Translations under genes and position numbers: made by a program
Notes under the pieces: model-generated
Told to the model about the DNA's origin: nothing
The model's input: only the letters and a program-made list of their open reading frames with translations
Database searches by the model: none
Shown here: positions 50,196-60,974 of the stretch, piece after piece
How positions within the stretch are numbered: position 1 is the first letter of the stretch
Layout: every line of letters begins with the position of its first letter
Assembly: GCF_028401385.1 (NCBI RefSeq)
Contig: NZ_JAQOMR010000001.1
Coordinates: 2,172,501 to 2,236,500 of the forward strand
Direction: 5' to 3'
DNA length: 64,000 bases
Source: Marinicella algicola
GTDB taxonomy: Bacteria > Pseudomonadota > Gammaproteobacteria > Xanthomonadales > Marinicellaceae

Positions 50196-50553
50196 CACGT
50201 TGAATTCTCCCTCCATCGTTTGACCGTGGTCAAACCGGACCCTTACCAAGAACGCTATATGGCATAAAGGCCTGATGCGTATTTAAGGCCATGATAACAT
50301 CTGTTTGCGCTGGCGCACTCCTGCTGATGCTGCGCCGAGCAGTCAGTGTGCCTGTTTTTCTCCCTCAGTCACAATTATGCCATAGCATTTGCCGATTTGA
50401 AGCGTCAAATTGTCTCATGCGGTCTTAATACATTCCGAAATTTCTTTTCGGGTTTGCCATACGGGGTCAGCCTGAAACGTTGAAAATTTCTTTTGAAACC
50501 TGCAAAACCGCTTCATAAGACAACGCCATTCAGTTCATGCAGGATTCCGTACC
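50196..50553. other. Promoter region between divergent ctaC and ialB-type gene
   Basis: About 360 bases, locally AT-richer than the coding DNA around it (for example TTGAAAATTTCTTTTGAAAC near 50480-50500). It must carry the promoter of the oxidase cluster and of the IalB gene. I could not identify a specific operator. Confidence 0.45.
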
Positions 50554-51147
50554 ATGCCTTCTTTCTCCGCAAACGTCCTGTCGGCCGTCAGTTCCACTGC
50601 AATAAAGCTTGCGCTTGCGGCCGCGCTGATTGCGCCTGCCGCCATAAATGCAAGCGCCCAGGACAGCACCGCGCCGCAGACCGGCGAGAACATTCAGCTC
50701 GGCGGCGAGCAGGACCCGACGATGGTGCGCGCGAATCACGGAGCCTGGTCGATGATCTGCGACCAGCCGCCCGGCGCCAGTCTCGAACAATGTGCGTTGA
50801 TGCAAAACGTGATCGCCGATGACCGCCCGGAAATCGGCCTGTCCATTGCCGTATTGAAAACGGCCGACCGTCAGGCAACGCTGCTGCGCATTCTCTCTCC
50901 GCTTGGCGTGTTCCTGCCCGAGGGCATGGGACTTTTCGTCGACGGAGTGAACATCGGCAAAGCCTCGTTCTCGCGCTGCTATCTCGACGGCTGCTATGTC
51001 GAGGTCGACCTCGACGACGACCTGATGAACATCATGCGCGTCGGTTCGGAGGCTGTATTCACGCTGAACTTCTCCGTCGATCAGGACACGATTGGCATTC
51101 CAGTGGACCTGACCGGCTTTGGCGAGGGCTTTGACGCTCTGCCCTGA
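50554..51147 (+). CDS. Invasion-associated locus B (IalB) family protein
   Basis: 197 residues with a signal peptide (AIKLALAAALIAPAAINASA). The mature part has ANHGAWSMICDQPPGASLEQ, CALMQNVIADDRPEIGLSIA, SPLGVFLPEGMGLFVDGVN and RCYLDGCYVEVDLDDDLMN with paired cysteines, as in Bartonella IalB and many rhizobial relatives. Periplasmic; role unclear outside Bartonella. Next to ctaC and tldD, its usual place. Intact. Confidence 0.9.
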   Translation: MPSFSANVLSAVSSTAIKLALAAALIAPAAINASAQDSTAPQTGENIQLGGEQDPTMVRANHGAWSMICDQPPGASLEQCALMQNVIADDRPEIGLSIAVLKTADRQATLLRILSPLGVFLPEGMGLFVDGVNIGKASFSRCYLDGCYVEVDLDDDLMNIMRVGSEAVFTLNFSVDQDTIGIPVDLTGFGEGFDALP

Positions 51148-51207
51148 TATCGCGCCTTTTTCTTTCCTATATAGGCGTTGAAACAAGACATAAGGACGGA
51201 AGCCAGA

Positions 51208-52624
51208 ATGACGGACCGCGACCTCATCAGCCATTTCGATGCAGACGAAACCACGATCCGCAACATTGTTTCGGACACGCTCCACGGCGCCGATGATGGC
51301 GAACTCTATGTCGAATACAGCCAGAACGAATCACTGACCTTCGATGACGGCAGGCTGAAAAGCGGTTCGTTCAACACCGGCCATGGTTTCGGCCTGCGTG
51401 CGGTGGCCGGAGAGGCCAGCGGCTTTGCGCATGCGGGAGAATTGTCGCTCAGTGCGCTCAAACGCGCGGCTTCTACTGCCAAGGCCGTGACTTCCGGCTA
51501 TACGGGCACCTATGCCGAGCCGCCGCGCGGCACCAACACGCGGCTTTATTCCGAAGACAATCCGATCGGCGCACCGAGTTTCGAGGAAAAAGTCAGGCTG
51601 CTTGGTGAGATCGACGCCTATCTGCGCGAGCGCGATCCACGCGTGCGTCAAGTTTCGGCGTCGCTCGCCGCCAGCCATCAGGTTGTCGATATCCTGCGGG
51701 CGGATGGCTACCGCATCGGCGATGTACGCCCGATGACGCGGCTCAACATCTCCGTCATCGTCGGCGAAGGTGATCGCCAGGAGACCGGCTCCTTCGGCAT
51801 TGGCGGCCGGGAGAGTTTTGCCGATCTGTTCGCACGTCAGGACTGGCAATCGGGTGCCGAAGAAGCGCTGCGCAAGGCCTTCGTGAACCTTGAAGCCATC
51901 GAGGCGCCCGCCGGCACCATGGATGTGGTGCTCGGCAACGGCTGGCCGGGCGTTATGATCCACGAGGCCGTTGGCCATGGGCTTGAGGGCGATTTCAACC
52001 GAAAGGGATTGTCTGCCTTTTCAGGGCTGGTCGGCGAGATGGTCGCATCCCCGGCGTCACCATTGTCGACGATGGCACGATTGCCAATCGTCGCGGCTCG
52101 ATTTCTATCGACGACGAGGAACCCCGTCCGGCTACAACGTGCTGATCAAAAACGGTCGGCTAACCGGCTACATGCAGGACCGCATGAACGCCCGGCTAAT
52201 GGGGGTTGCCCCAACTGGAAACGGCCGTCGTGAGTCGTATTCGGACCTGCCAATGCCGCGCATGACCAACACCTATATGCTTGCCGGCGACAAGACCAAG
52301 GAAGAAATCATCGGCTCGGTGAAGAAGGGCATTTACGCTGTCACCTTTGGCGGCGGCCAGGTCGATATCACCTCCGGCCAGTTCGTGTTCTCCTGCACCG
52401 AGGCCTACATGATCGAGAACGGCAAGGTCGGCGCGCCGATCAAGGGCGCGATGCTGATCGGCAACGGCCCGGATGCGATGAAGCGGGTTTCCATGGTCGG
52501 CAATGACCTCGCGCTCGACAACGGCATCGGCAATTGTGGCAAGGCCGGACAATGGGTGCCGGTTGGCGTCGGTCAGCCACATCTGAGGCTTGATCAGGTC
52601 ACCGTTGGCGGCACACAAGCTTAG
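51208..52624 (+). CDS. tldD: Metalloprotease TldD
   Basis: TldD forms a heterodimeric zinc peptidase with TldE/PmbA that degrades unfolded peptides and processes small modified peptides. The metal motif is [19 protein letters not shown]. The C-terminal part has [39 protein letters not shown] and [14 protein letters not shown]. Two breaks, near 52055 and 52118, garble about 20 codons between ASP and [14 protein letters not shown]. About 472 residues when repaired. Start at 51208 ([10 protein letters not shown]) has GGACGGAAG-type ribosome site upstream. pmbA is not in the window. Confidence 0.94.
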
Positions 52625-52692
52625 CGGATTCTTTACCGCTCTCTGTTTTTGTTGTGCGCATGTATTGCGTACCCCAAACTTCGAGCACGGTC

Positions 52693-53175
52693 ATGAGCGA
52701 AGCCTCGTTTGCCATCCGCCCCTTCGAGACGGAAGACAATGCGCGGCTGACCGATATCTGGTATGCGGCCTCGCGCCTCTCGCATCCCTTCCTGCCGGAG
52801 GATCTGCTTCTCCGGCAACGCCTTGAAATCTCTGAAAAATACTTACCCCAAACGGAAACCTGGGTCGCGGTCGGAGATCACGGCCCTCTCGGCTTCATAG
52901 GCTTGATGGATCAGTTCATCGGCGGGCTTTTTGTGGCACCGGAAAGTCAGGGAGCGGGGATAGGCGGCATGTTGCTTCGCCATGCCTTCGACCTGAAAGG
53001 CAAGCTGGCGCTCGAAGTTTATGCCGCCAACCAGCGCGCAGTCGCTTTTTACCGCCGCCACGGTTTTTGCGGCGTTCGCCGCCGCGAAACCGACGATAAC
53101 GGCCTGCCGCATCCGCTGATCCTGATGCAGAAGCCCTGCCCCACTGCAAAGCGCAGCGTGCCAACCGGGATTTGA
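52693..53175 (+). CDS. GNAT-family N-acetyltransferase (YiaC-like)
   Basis: 160 residues: FAIRPFETEDNARLTDIWYA, TWVAVGDHGPLGFIGLMDQF, GLFVAPESQGAGIGGMLLRH (acetyl-CoA loop) and LEVYAANQRAVAFYRRHGF. Typical small GNAT of the YiaC type. The upstream in-frame ATG at 52654 is less likely because the fold starts at MSEASFAIRP. Convergent with the UPF0303 gene with 10 bases between. Intact; substrate unknown. Confidence 0.88.
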   Translation: MSEASFAIRPFETEDNARLTDIWYAASRLSHPFLPEDLLLRQRLEISEKYLPQTETWVAVGDHGPLGFIGLMDQFIGGLFVAPESQGAGIGGMLLRHAFDLKGKLALEVYAANQRAVAFYRRHGFCGVRRRETDDNGLPHPLILMQKPCPTAKRSVPTGI

Positions 53176-53185
53176 TGCCGATTTC

Positions 53186-53654
53186 TCAGCCCTTCAGCAA
53201 CTCTTCCAGCACCGTCACGATCAATCCGTGATCATCGGCGCTTGCAAGCCCTGACACGGTGATGGCTGCGAAGACGCCGGTGCCCGTGATACGCACCGGA
53301 AAACTGCCGCCGTGATCGGCGAAATCCCTGATATCGAGACCGATTTCCGGACCGATCGTGCGGCCCTTGCGCCTGTGTTCCAGCTCGATCCCATAGGATG
53401 AGCGATGGAAATGGAAGACAACATTGATTTGCGCCGCGCCCACATGTCGTTGTCGGGCGCAGACCCTGGCAGGGCAGCGTGAAACAGCGTGCGATTTGGC
53501 GTGCGGATGTTGATCACCACCGGTGAATCATGCGCAATTGCCCTGCCAACAAGCCGCTGACCGAGATCCCAGGCATCATCCTCGCTGAAGCTGCGGAACA
53601 CCAGTCGCTCTTCCTGGGCCACAACTTCTTTTCCTTATCGCCGATATCGCTCAT
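53186..53654 (-). CDS. UPF0303/HbpS-like (DUF336) protein
   Basis: About 156 residues. MSDIGDKEKK, then one base later VVAQEERLVFRSFSEDDAWD, LGQRLVGRAIAHDSPVVINI, a second break near 53430, then FHRSSYGIELEHRRKGRTIG, IRDFADHGGSFPVRITGTGV and TVSGLASADDHGLIVTVLEE. This is the heme-degrading-domain fold (HbpS/GlcG-like) of UPF0303 proteins. A GTG at 53622 is an alternative start if the first break is real. Downstream of pdxH by 34 bases. Confidence 0.78.
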
Positions 53655-53688
53655 CCTGCCCTCCCATTGCGCAAAAGTCCGGTCTGTT

Positions 53689-54308
53689 TCATGGATACAT
53701 CCTGACCTTATGCCACCCGCCTGCGGGCTCATCCCGGCGAAACTCAATCCGATCGTGAAGGCGGAACTTTCCATCACGCCAGAACTCAATCGAAATCGGC
53801 TTCAGACGAAAACCCGACCAATATTCAGGGCGGGGCACTTCACCAACACCATATTTCGCAGTGTATTGAGCCACGGCCTTTTCCAGCGCAAACCGGCTTT
53901 CAAGCGCGCGCGACTGTTTCGACGCCCAGGCGCCGATACGGCTGCCGCGCGGACGTGACTGGAAATAGGCATCGGCTTCTGCTTCCGAAACAACTTCGAC
54001 CGGGCCGCGTAGCCGAACCTGGCGGCGCAGCGACTTCCAGTGAAAGCACATCGCCGCCTTCGGTTGGCCGAGCAACTCCCGGCCCTTCTGACTTTCAAAA
54101 TTGGTGTAAAACACGAAGCCGCTGACATCGAAGCCCTTCATCAGCACCATGCGCACATTCGGCAGGCCGTCCTCGTCCACCGTGGCAACAGCAACGGCAG
54201 AAGGGTCATTGGGCTCGCTTGCCTCGGCATCCTTCAGCCATTTGCCAAAGAGCGCGAAAGGATCATTTTCGGCCGTAAAATCGTGGGGGTCTCGTTTGAC
54301 TGGGACAT
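53689..54308 (-). CDS. pdxH: Pyridoxamine 5'-phosphate oxidase
   Basis: FMN enzyme that oxidises pyridoxine- or pyridoxamine-5'-phosphate to [23 protein letters not shown] and [35 protein letters not shown] (FMN and PLP binding), [17 protein letters not shown] and [16 protein letters not shown]. The natural start is ATG 54308 (MSQSNETP with GGGAG upstream), which joins the body at [14 protein letters not shown] by one added C in the run of five C near 54290. A longer open frame without that break starts at 54387. About 206 residues. Confidence 0.94.
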
Positions 54309-54566
54309 GGTAAAGTCTCCCGCTTCGCACCGGGCAGGTGCGTTTCATTCCGCATCCCGCACACAACCGAAACAAGTAATTCGCCACCTTGCTTGCCGAA
54401 AAGGCATTTCAGGCACCCGGCCAAGGGCCGGTCAGGGCATTTTGCAAGGGCTTGGCAATACCCTTTTCGGAAGTTAAAGCGGGTCCAGCACGGTTCTGAT
54501 TGCTTGAACCGTATTGCTGCCTATGCCATAGGCAGAAACGAAGAGAGTTGCAAGGAGCATCGACAC

Positions 54567-55385
54567 ATGGCTGAAGCAAAAGGCCTCATGAAAGGCAAAC
54601 GCGGCATTATTCTCGGTGTTGCCAACAACCGATCGATCGCATGGGGCATTGCCAAAGCATGTCATGAAGCAGGCGCCGAAATCGCACTCACCTGGCAGGG
54701 CGATAACCTCAAAAACGCGTCGAACCGCTGGCCAAAGAATTGAACGCACTGATGGCCGGCCATTGCGATGTGACCGATCCTGACAGCGTCGAGGACGTGT
54801 TCAAAACGCTTGAGCAGGAATGGGGTAAGATCGACTTCGTCGTGCACGCAATCGCCTTTTCCGACAAGGACGAGACTGACCGGGCGCTATCTCGACACTT
54901 CACGCGAGAATTTCAGCAAATCCATGGACATTTCGGTCTATTCCTTCACCGCCATCGCCCGGCGCGCGGAACAGATCATGAATGAAGGCGGATCGATGAT
55001 CACGCTGACCTATTACGGTGCGGAAAAGGTGATGCCGCATTACAACGTCATGGGTGTCGCCAAGGCCGCTCTCGAGGCCAGCGTGCGCTACATGTCGGTC
55101 GACCTCGGCGGCCGTGGTATCCGCGTGAACGCCATATCGGCCGGGCCGATCAAGACGCTCGCCGGCTCCGCTATCGGCGATTTCCGCTATATTCTGAAGT
55201 GGAACGAATACAACTCTCCGCTGAAGCGCAATGTCACCATCGACGAAGTCGGCAATACCGCACTGTTCCTCCTTTCCGACCTTTCAACCTCTGTTACCGG
55301 TGAGGTTCTGCATGCCGATTCTGGCTATCATGTGGTCGGCATGAAGGCAGTCGACGCCCCTGACATTTCGGTGGTCAAAGACTGA
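54567..55385 (+). CDS. fabI: Enoyl-[acyl-carrier-protein] reductase (NADH)
   Basis: Last step of each fatty acid elongation cycle; the target of triclosan. MAEAKGLMKGKRGIILGVAN begins the SDR fold, NRSIAWGIAKACHEAGAEIA follows; the catalytic Tyr and Lys are in MPHYNVMGVAKAALEASVRY, and VRVNAISAGPIKTLA-type sequence is present as IRVNAISAGPIKTLAG. Two breaks, near 54714 (one A lost) and 54873 (one base gained). About 272 residues when repaired. ATG at 54567 with AAGGAG 10 bases upstream. Divergent from pdxH. Confidence 0.96.
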
Positions 55386-55392
55386 TTTTTAG

Positions 55393-55421
55393 ACGGCGCG
55401 GGTCCAATCCGCGCCGTTTTT
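55393..55421 (+). terminator. Rho-independent terminator after fabI
   Basis: ACGGCGCGG pairs with CCGCGCCGT around a seven-base loop and is followed by five T. It is eight bases past the fabI stop. Confidence 0.93.
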
Positions 55422-55566
55422 GTTTGCGCAGCCCGATGGCGAACTTCACCTTCCGGGCTATTTTCGGCCCTTTGGCGGCCCTCGGCTGACCAAAACATGT
55501 GCAAAACCATTCCAGCGATTTGAATTTTCGCTTCATCCTTTAACGAAAATTGAACGGTATAAAACA

Positions 55567-56158
55567 GTGCTGATTTACGCCATTCGTCACGGACAGACCG
55601 ACTGGAACGCCGAATACCGGCTTCAGGGCCAGAAGGACATTCCCTGAACGACACCGGTCGTGGTCAGGCCAACAACAACGGCGCAGTACTGGGAGAGATC
55701 CTGGGGACCAAGCCCGGCTCTACGATTTTGTCGCAAGCCCGCTTTCACGCACCCGTGAGACCATGGAACGGGCCCGCGCCGCCATGGGGCTGACGCCCGA
55801 ACTCTACCGCACCGACGATCGGCTTAAGGAACTCTCCTTTGGTGACTGGGAAGGCCAGACATTGGAAGAGGTCGGCACATTCGCACCAGAGCTTGTGCAT
55901 GAACGCGAGAAGGACAAATGGGCCTTTGTGCCGCCGGGTGACGATGCGGAAAGCTACGAAATCCTGTCCTGGCGCATCGGCGCCTGGCTGAAGGATGTGG
56001 TTGGCCCCACTGTCTGCGTCTGCCATGGCGGCGTGATCCGTACGCTGTTCCGCATTGTCGCCGGCATTTCGACGGCAGAAGCCGCCGAGCTTGCCATTCC
56101 GCAGGACAGTGTTTTGCGCATCGATCCGGCGGACGGAACGATCGGCTGGATTGACTGA
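55567..56158 (+). CDS. Histidine phosphatase (phosphoglycerate mutase-like)
   Basis: About 197 residues. LIYAIRHGQTDWNAEYRLQG holds the phosphorylated His (RHG), then after one added C near 55650 LNDTGRGQANNNGAVLGEI; after another near 55715, YDFVASPLSRTRETMERARA. LKELSFGDWEGQTLEEVG and CVCHGGVIRTLFRIVAG (second His) complete the active site. GTG start at 55567. Substrate unknown. Sits between fabI and aroC, a position common in rhizobia. Confidence 0.88.
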
Positions 56159-56229
56159 AACGGTTCTGCCTTTCCCTGACCCATCAATTGCGATAGAGCG
56201 AAGCCGCGAAACGACGGCAGAGGTATTTC

Positions 56230-57327
56230 ATGTCGCATAATACATTCGGACATCTTTTCCGCGTCACCACCTGGGGCGAGAGCCACGGCCCGGCCCTTGG
56301 CTGCGTCATTGACGGCTGCCCGCCCGGCATTTCCTTCGAGCTTGCAGATATCCAGAAACATCTCGACCGGCGCAAACCCGGCCAGTCGCGCTTTGTCACC
56401 CAGCGCCGCGAGGCCGATGCGGTGAAAGTGCTTTCCGGTGTCCTGCCGCAGGAAGACGGCCGCACCTATATCACCACCGGCACGCCGATTTCGCTGATGA
56501 TCGAAAACACCGATCAGCGTTCCAAGGATTACGGCGAGATCGCCCGCCAGTACCGTCCCGGACACGCCGACTATACCTATGACGTCAAATACGGGCTGCG
56601 CGACTATCGCGGCGGCGGACGCTCTTCGGCCCGCGAGACCGCGGCGCGCGTTGCCGCAGGCGCGATTGCACGCATTATCTTACCGGATGTCACCTATCGC
56701 GGCGCCCTGGTCCAGATCGGCAAGCACAAGATCAATCGCGACAACTGGGACTGGTCTGAAATCGACAATAATCCATTCTTCTGCCCGGATGCCGAAATGG
56801 TGCCGATCTGGGAACGATATCTCGATGATATCCGTAAAGCCGGATCTTCCGTCGGTGCGATTATCGAAGTCGTTGCCGAACGCGTTCCCGCAGGTCTCGG
56901 CGCACCGATCTACAGCAAGCTTGATCAGGATATCGCCTCCGGGCTGATGTCGATCAACGCGGTCAAGGGCGTCGAGATCGGCGAAGGTTTCAACGCCGCC
57001 GAACTGACCGGTGAGGAAAATGCCGATGAAATGCGGACCGGCAATGACGGCCAACCGCATTTCCTGTCGAACCATGCCGGCGGTATTCTCGGAGGAATTT
57101 CGACCGGTGAGCCGATCGTCGCCCGTTTCGCGATCAAGCCGACCTCCTCGATCCTGACCCCGCGCCAGTCGATCGATCAGGACGGAAAGGATGTGGAGCT
57201 GAGAACCAAGGGCCGCCACGACCCCTGTGTCGGCATCCGGGCCGTGCCCATCGGCGAAGCGATGCTGGCCTGCACCATTGCTGACCACTATCTGCGCGAC
57301 CGTGGCCAGACCGGTCGTCTCGACTGA
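56230..57327 (+). CDS. aroC: Chorismate synthase
   Basis: Makes chorismate from EPSP with reduced FMN, last common step of aromatic synthesis. 365 residues: [80 protein letters not shown] and [23 protein letters not shown] ending ([20 protein letters not shown]). Intact, ATG at 56230. Confidence 0.97.
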   Translation: MSHNTFGHLFRVTTWGESHGPALGCVIDGCPPGISFELADIQKHLDRRKPGQSRFVTQRREADAVKVLSGVLPQEDGRTYITTGTPISLMIENTDQRSKDYGEIARQYRPGHADYTYDVKYGLRDYRGGGRSSARETAARVAAGAIARIILPDVTYRGALVQIGKHKINRDNWDWSEIDNNPFFCPDAEMVPIWERYLDDIRKAGSSVGAIIEVVAERVPAGLGAPIYSKLDQDIASGLMSINAVKGVEIGEGFNAAELTGEENADEMRTGNDGQPHFLSNHAGGILGGISTGEPIVARFAIKPTSSILTPRQSIDQDGKDVELRTKGRHDPCVGIRAVPIGEAMLACTIADHYLRDRGQTGRLD

Positions 57328-57348
57328 ATTGGTCAGTCAAGACTGCAC

Positions 57349-57379
57349 TTCACCTCGGCTTCGTTTTAGCCGGGGTGAA
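57349..57379. terminator. Stem-loop between aroC and ycaQ-type gene
   Basis: TTCACCTCGGCT pairs with AGCCGGGGTGAA (one G-T pair) around loop TCGTTTT. It lies between two convergent genes, so it is probably a shared terminator, although the T run is short. Confidence 0.65.
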
Positions 57380-57395
57380 TATTATCGGGCCAAAA

Positions 57396-58595
57396 CTATA
57401 GCCGCGTTTCCCGCCAGCCAGGCAGGTATTCCACCCGTTCCACACCGGTGAAACGGGCGAGACGCTGGAGCTCGGCATCAAGTTTTTCCAGGCGTCCTGC
57501 AGCCGCCCGAACACCCGGTTCAAGCCAGAGTTTTCTGACGTCGAGCGTTGCGCGTTTGCGATCCGCCTTCATGTCAATGCGTCCGATCAGCCTTGCGCCT
57601 TCCAGAAGCGGAAACACATAATAGCCGTATTGCCGCTTCGGCTCCGGGACGAACACCTCGATCCGATAGAAGAACCCGAACAGCCGTTCGGCCCGTGCCC
57701 GGTCGCGCAGAAGCGGATCGAAGGGACTCAAGACCCGCACACGCCCCGGCGGCTCCGGCACATCGGCAAGGGTGCCGGCCTCTTCGGCCAGCGCAAAGGC
57801 GGTGCGCGGGCGCCCCGGTTCCACGGTCTCGATCATCACCTCTTCCAGACTGTCGCGGTTTTGCTCGACCCAGGTCTTCACCTCCTGCGGCTTGACGATG
57901 TCGAAGAAGGCGGCAATCTCGCCCGAAGTGGCAAAACCCAGACGCTCGAGCGCAGACCGGCAGGCCCAGTCGACAAATTCAGCGTGGCCGACCTCGCCAA
58001 GGCGATGGTGATCCGGGATCACCCGTTCGGACAGATCATAGGCCTTCTGGAAATTGACGCGATGGCATATGGCGATGCGACCGGTGCGCCAGTGATATTC
58101 CAGCGCGGTCTTGGCCGGATGCCAGTTCCACCAACCGCCAGAAACATGGTCGTCCTGTTTCAGGTCACGAGAAAACAGCGGCCCGCTTTCTTTGACTGCG
58201 GCGTAGGTTTCCTCGAACACAGCCTCGAAACCGCTGCCCTGCCATTTGCGCCAGCGTTCGACAAGCCGCGCTTCCTCCCGGCGGAAACGGTGCTTCCAGT
58301 AAGGATAATACCGCACGGGAATCAGCGAGGCATCATGGGTCCAGTGCTCGAAAAGCCCGCGATCCTGTTCGAGAAGCGCTGCCAGATGCGCGCGCCGGTA
58401 AGTCTGGTTGCGGGAAAAAGAATAAGGTCATGGGCCCGCTCGACAGTCCGGATCGAGTCGACCTGTACAAAGCCAATCTTTTCAATCAGCGACAGCAGAA
58501 CCGGCCTTGTCCATCGCCCGGCCAGGCGGAGCGGAAAGTCCTTGGCGGGCAAGGAAGATGCGGCGTGCATCAGTGTTCGCGATCATTTTTGCCAT
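57396..58595 (-). CDS. YcaQ/winged-helix DNA glycosylase family protein
   Basis: About 398 residues when repaired. MAKMIANTDARRIFLARQGL, then SLIEKIGFVQVDSIRTVERA, HDLILF, then IPVRYYPYWKHRFRREEARL, WNWHPAKTALEYHWRTGRIA, VRVLSPFDPLLRDRARAERL and KRQYGYYVFPLLEGARLIGR. This matches the crosslink-repair glycosylase YcaQ/AlkX fold of three winged helices. Breaks near 58495 (KAG to LLSLIEK) and 58425. Start at 58595. Convergent with aroC. Activity not proven for this branch. Confidence 0.82.
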
Positions 58596-58710
58596 GGACG
58601 GATGTTAGGGCGATTCGGACAAAATAAGAACATCTAAGCCTTTCGAAACCGCTCATTGATGCCTATAAGAGGATGGCTTGACGCCGGGGCAGCAAAAACC
58701 GGGGACGCAT

Positions 58711-59388
58711 TTGAAAATCGAATTTCTGGAAGCCGAAGTCACCTTCGAAGGTCGCACGGCGCTTCATCCACTGAAACTGGACCTGACCGGCCGGCGCGTC
58801 GGCATCATCGGACTGAACGGTTCCGGCAAGACCACCTTTGCGCGGCTGATCAATGGGCTGACCAAGCCAACCAAAGGCAGCGTGAGCGTCAATGGCCGCG
58901 ACACCGTCACAGAGGCCGAGGCTGTCAACGCCGATGCCGGGTTCGTGTTCCAGTCGCCGCAAAACCAGATCATCCTGCCGATCCTGAAAGACGATATCGA
59001 GCTTGGGCTGAAAGCGCGCGGCGTGGCAAAGGCCGACCTTGCTGCCCGTACCGAAGAAGCGCTTTCACGACTGGGCATCGCGCATCTTGCCAAGCGCCGC
59101 GCGCATGAGCTTTCGGGCGGTGAACTTCAGCTTGCCGCCCTTGCGACGGTGCTTGCCACCCGCCCCTCGCTGGTAATTCTGGATGAGCCGACCAACCAGC
59201 TCGACCTCCAGAACCGCAGACGCGTTGCCGAAACCATTGATGCGCTCAACGAGGATGTGATCGCAATCTCGCACGACCTGACGGTACTCGCTTCCTTTGA
59301 ACGTGTGCTGCTATTCCATGATGGGCGTGTTGTCGGAGACGGTCCGGCCGATGATGTCATCCACCAGTACGAGGCGATGAACCGCTGA
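58711..59388 (+). CDS. bioM: Biotin ECF transporter ATPase BioM
   Basis: ABC ATPase of the bioMNY energy-coupling factor system. Walker A GIIGLNGSGKTTFARLINGL, Q-loop FVFQSPQNQIILPIL, signature HELSGGELQLAALATV, Walker B LVILDEPTNQLDLQNRRR and the switch His in AISHDLTVLASFERVL. I set the start at TTG 58711 (MKIEFLEAEVTFEG) with GGGG upstream; an earlier TTG at 58678 is open. Its TGA overlaps the bioN ATG. Intact, 225 residues. Confidence 0.92.
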   Translation: MKIEFLEAEVTFEGRTALHPLKLDLTGRRVGIIGLNGSGKTTFARLINGLTKPTKGSVSVNGRDTVTEAEAVNADAGFVFQSPQNQIILPILKDDIELGLKARGVAKADLAARTEEALSRLGIAHLAKRRAHELSGGELQLAALATVLATRPSLVILDEPTNQLDLQNRRRVAETIDALNEDVIAISHDLTVLASFERVLLFHDGRVVGDGPADDVIHQYEAMNR

Positions 59389-60010
59389 TGCAGTCTCTTT
59401 ATGTCGAAGGCAATACATTCCTGCACCGGCTGGCACCGAGCCTGAAACTCGGCGGACTGATCGTCTTCAGCATTGCTCTGTTCCTGACCGGAAATCTCAT
59501 CGTTCTCGGCGCGCTGCTTGCCGTTTCGGTCACCCTCTATTTTTGTTGCCGCTGAAACCGCGCCAGGCGTTTGCGCGTCTTGTGCCCATCGGCGCGGCAA
59601 TTCTTCTGGTTGGCGGCTTCAACCTGATCTTCAATCCCTGGCTGGTGGCGGCCCTTTCCGTCCTTAGGCTATCGGCACTGATGTTTCTGGCCGCCGCCAT
59701 TACCGCTTCCACGCCGGTTCCGGCCTTCATCGACACCGTCACTCGCTGGGCCATGCCGCTTGAACGCGCGGGCCTTCTGCGCGCCGCCGATATCGGCCTT
59801 GCAATCGGGCTTGTCATCCGCTTTGTGCCGGATATTTTGTCACGTTATGGTGCCATCCGCGATGCACACCGCGCGCGCGGCATTCGCTTCAGGCCGGCTG
59901 GCGCCATTGTCCCGCTGATCATCTTGACCTTGCGGGATGCCGACAGTATCGCCGATGCGATCGACGCCCGCGGCATTCGAGGCGGGCCACTAGAAAGGAA
60001 GACGAAATGA
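59388..60010 (+). CDS. bioN: Biotin ECF transporter transmembrane protein BioN
   Basis: The EcfT-type membrane subunit that couples ATPases to the substrate protein. MQSLYVEGNTFLHRLAPSLK, membrane segments (FLTGNLIVLGALLAVSVTL, AAILLVGGFNLIFNPWLVAA), the coupling-helix signature DAIDARGIRGGPLERKTK with ARG motif. One break near 59542 in the run of five T. About 208 residues. Overlaps bioM (TGATG) and bioY (ATGA). Confidence 0.9.
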
Positions 60011-60570
60011 CCTCACGCGACCTGGTTCTGGTATCGCTGTTCACGGCCATCATCGTGGCGCTCGGCATTCTGCCGCCCATCCCGATCGCCTTTATTCCTG
60101 TGCCGATAACGGCGCAGACGCTCGGTGTCATGCTGGCCGGTCTCATCCTTGGCCGCAAACGCGGCGCAGCGGCGGTTCTGCTGCTGTTCGTGCTGGTTGC
60201 CATCGGCCTTCCGGTGCTTTCGGGCGGTCGCGGCGGCCTTGGCGCCTTTGTAGCACCGACAGCCGGGTTCCTGATCGGCTGGCTTCCCGCAGCCTATATC
60301 TCAGGCGGGCTGGCCGAGATGTACGCAGATACCGAAAGCCCGCTGCGCCAGACATTCGGCTTTTTCATTGCCGCAGCCATGGGTGGTATCGTGGTGGTCT
60401 ATTTCTTCGGGATCGCCTGGCTGGCGTTCGGCGTGGGCCTCGGTGTTTCGAAGGCGGTTGGCGGAACACTGGCTTTCGTGCCCGGAGACCTGATCAAGGC
60501 CGGGCTTGCGGCCATTGCCGGTCGGGCGGTGATGCTGGGCTATCCGCTGCTGCCGAGAAAATCGGCCTGA
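60007..60570 (+). CDS. bioY: Biotin transporter substrate-binding protein BioY
   Basis: 187-residue membrane protein that binds biotin (S component). PPIPIAFIPVPITAQTLGVM, LAGLILGRKRGAAAVLLLF, GRGGLGAFVAPTAGFLIGWL and GVGLGVSKAVGGTLAFVPGD are the family blocks. Starts inside bioN as ATGA. Intact. No biotin synthesis genes are present in this window. Confidence 0.95.
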   Translation: MTSRDLVLVSLFTAIIVALGILPPIPIAFIPVPITAQTLGVMLAGLILGRKRGAAAVLLLFVLVAIGLPVLSGGRGGLGAFVAPTAGFLIGWLPAAYISGGLAEMYADTESPLRQTFGFFIAAAMGGIVVVYFFGIAWLAFGVGLGVSKAVGGTLAFVPGDLIKAGLAAIAGRAVMLGYPLLPRKSA

Positions 60571-60575
60571 TTTTC

Positions 60576-60974
60576 CTAGTCCAGGAAAGAATAGAGCCAG
60601 TCCCGCGTAGCCTCGGGCAGCGGGGCGGGCTCGCCACTGTCCTTGTTGACGGCAGTCCACAGAAGTTCGACATCTGCGGCAATCTCGTTTCCGGCCTGAA
60701 CGGCGACGTTGAAGCCGATTGATTTGCCCCCGATTTTTGCCGCCCGCACGATCAGCCGTGCCAGTTCGTCATTTCGCAGGCCTCGGTAATAGGTGCAGCC
60801 GACCTTGCGCACGACATAGGACGGCTCATTCTTCACCTCCGGCCGGTAACGCCAGAAACGCGCAAGCGCCTCTTCCGCGTGCTCGATATAGGCGGCAGTG
60901 TGCATCCGCCCATGCATATCGATATCCCGGTAGGGAACGCGGAGTTCAGTTTGCTCCGGATGCCTGTCGTCCAT
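60576..60974 (-). CDS. Acyl-CoA thioesterase (4HBT hot-dog fold)
   Basis: 132 residues. LRVPYRDIDMHGRMHTAAYI carries the catalytic Asp (RDIDMHG), then ALARFWRYRPEVKNEPSYVV, CTYYRGLRNDELARLIVRAA. Resembles YbgC and FcbC-type thioesterases. Convergent with bioY by five bases. Intact. Substrate unknown. Confidence 0.85.
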   Translation of the reverse strand: MDDRHPEQTELRVPYRDIDMHGRMHTAAYIEHAEEALARFWRYRPEVKNEPSYVVRKVGCTYYRGLRNDELARLIVRAAKIGGKSIGFNVAVQAGNEIAADVELLWTAVNKDSGEPAPLPEATRDWLYSFLD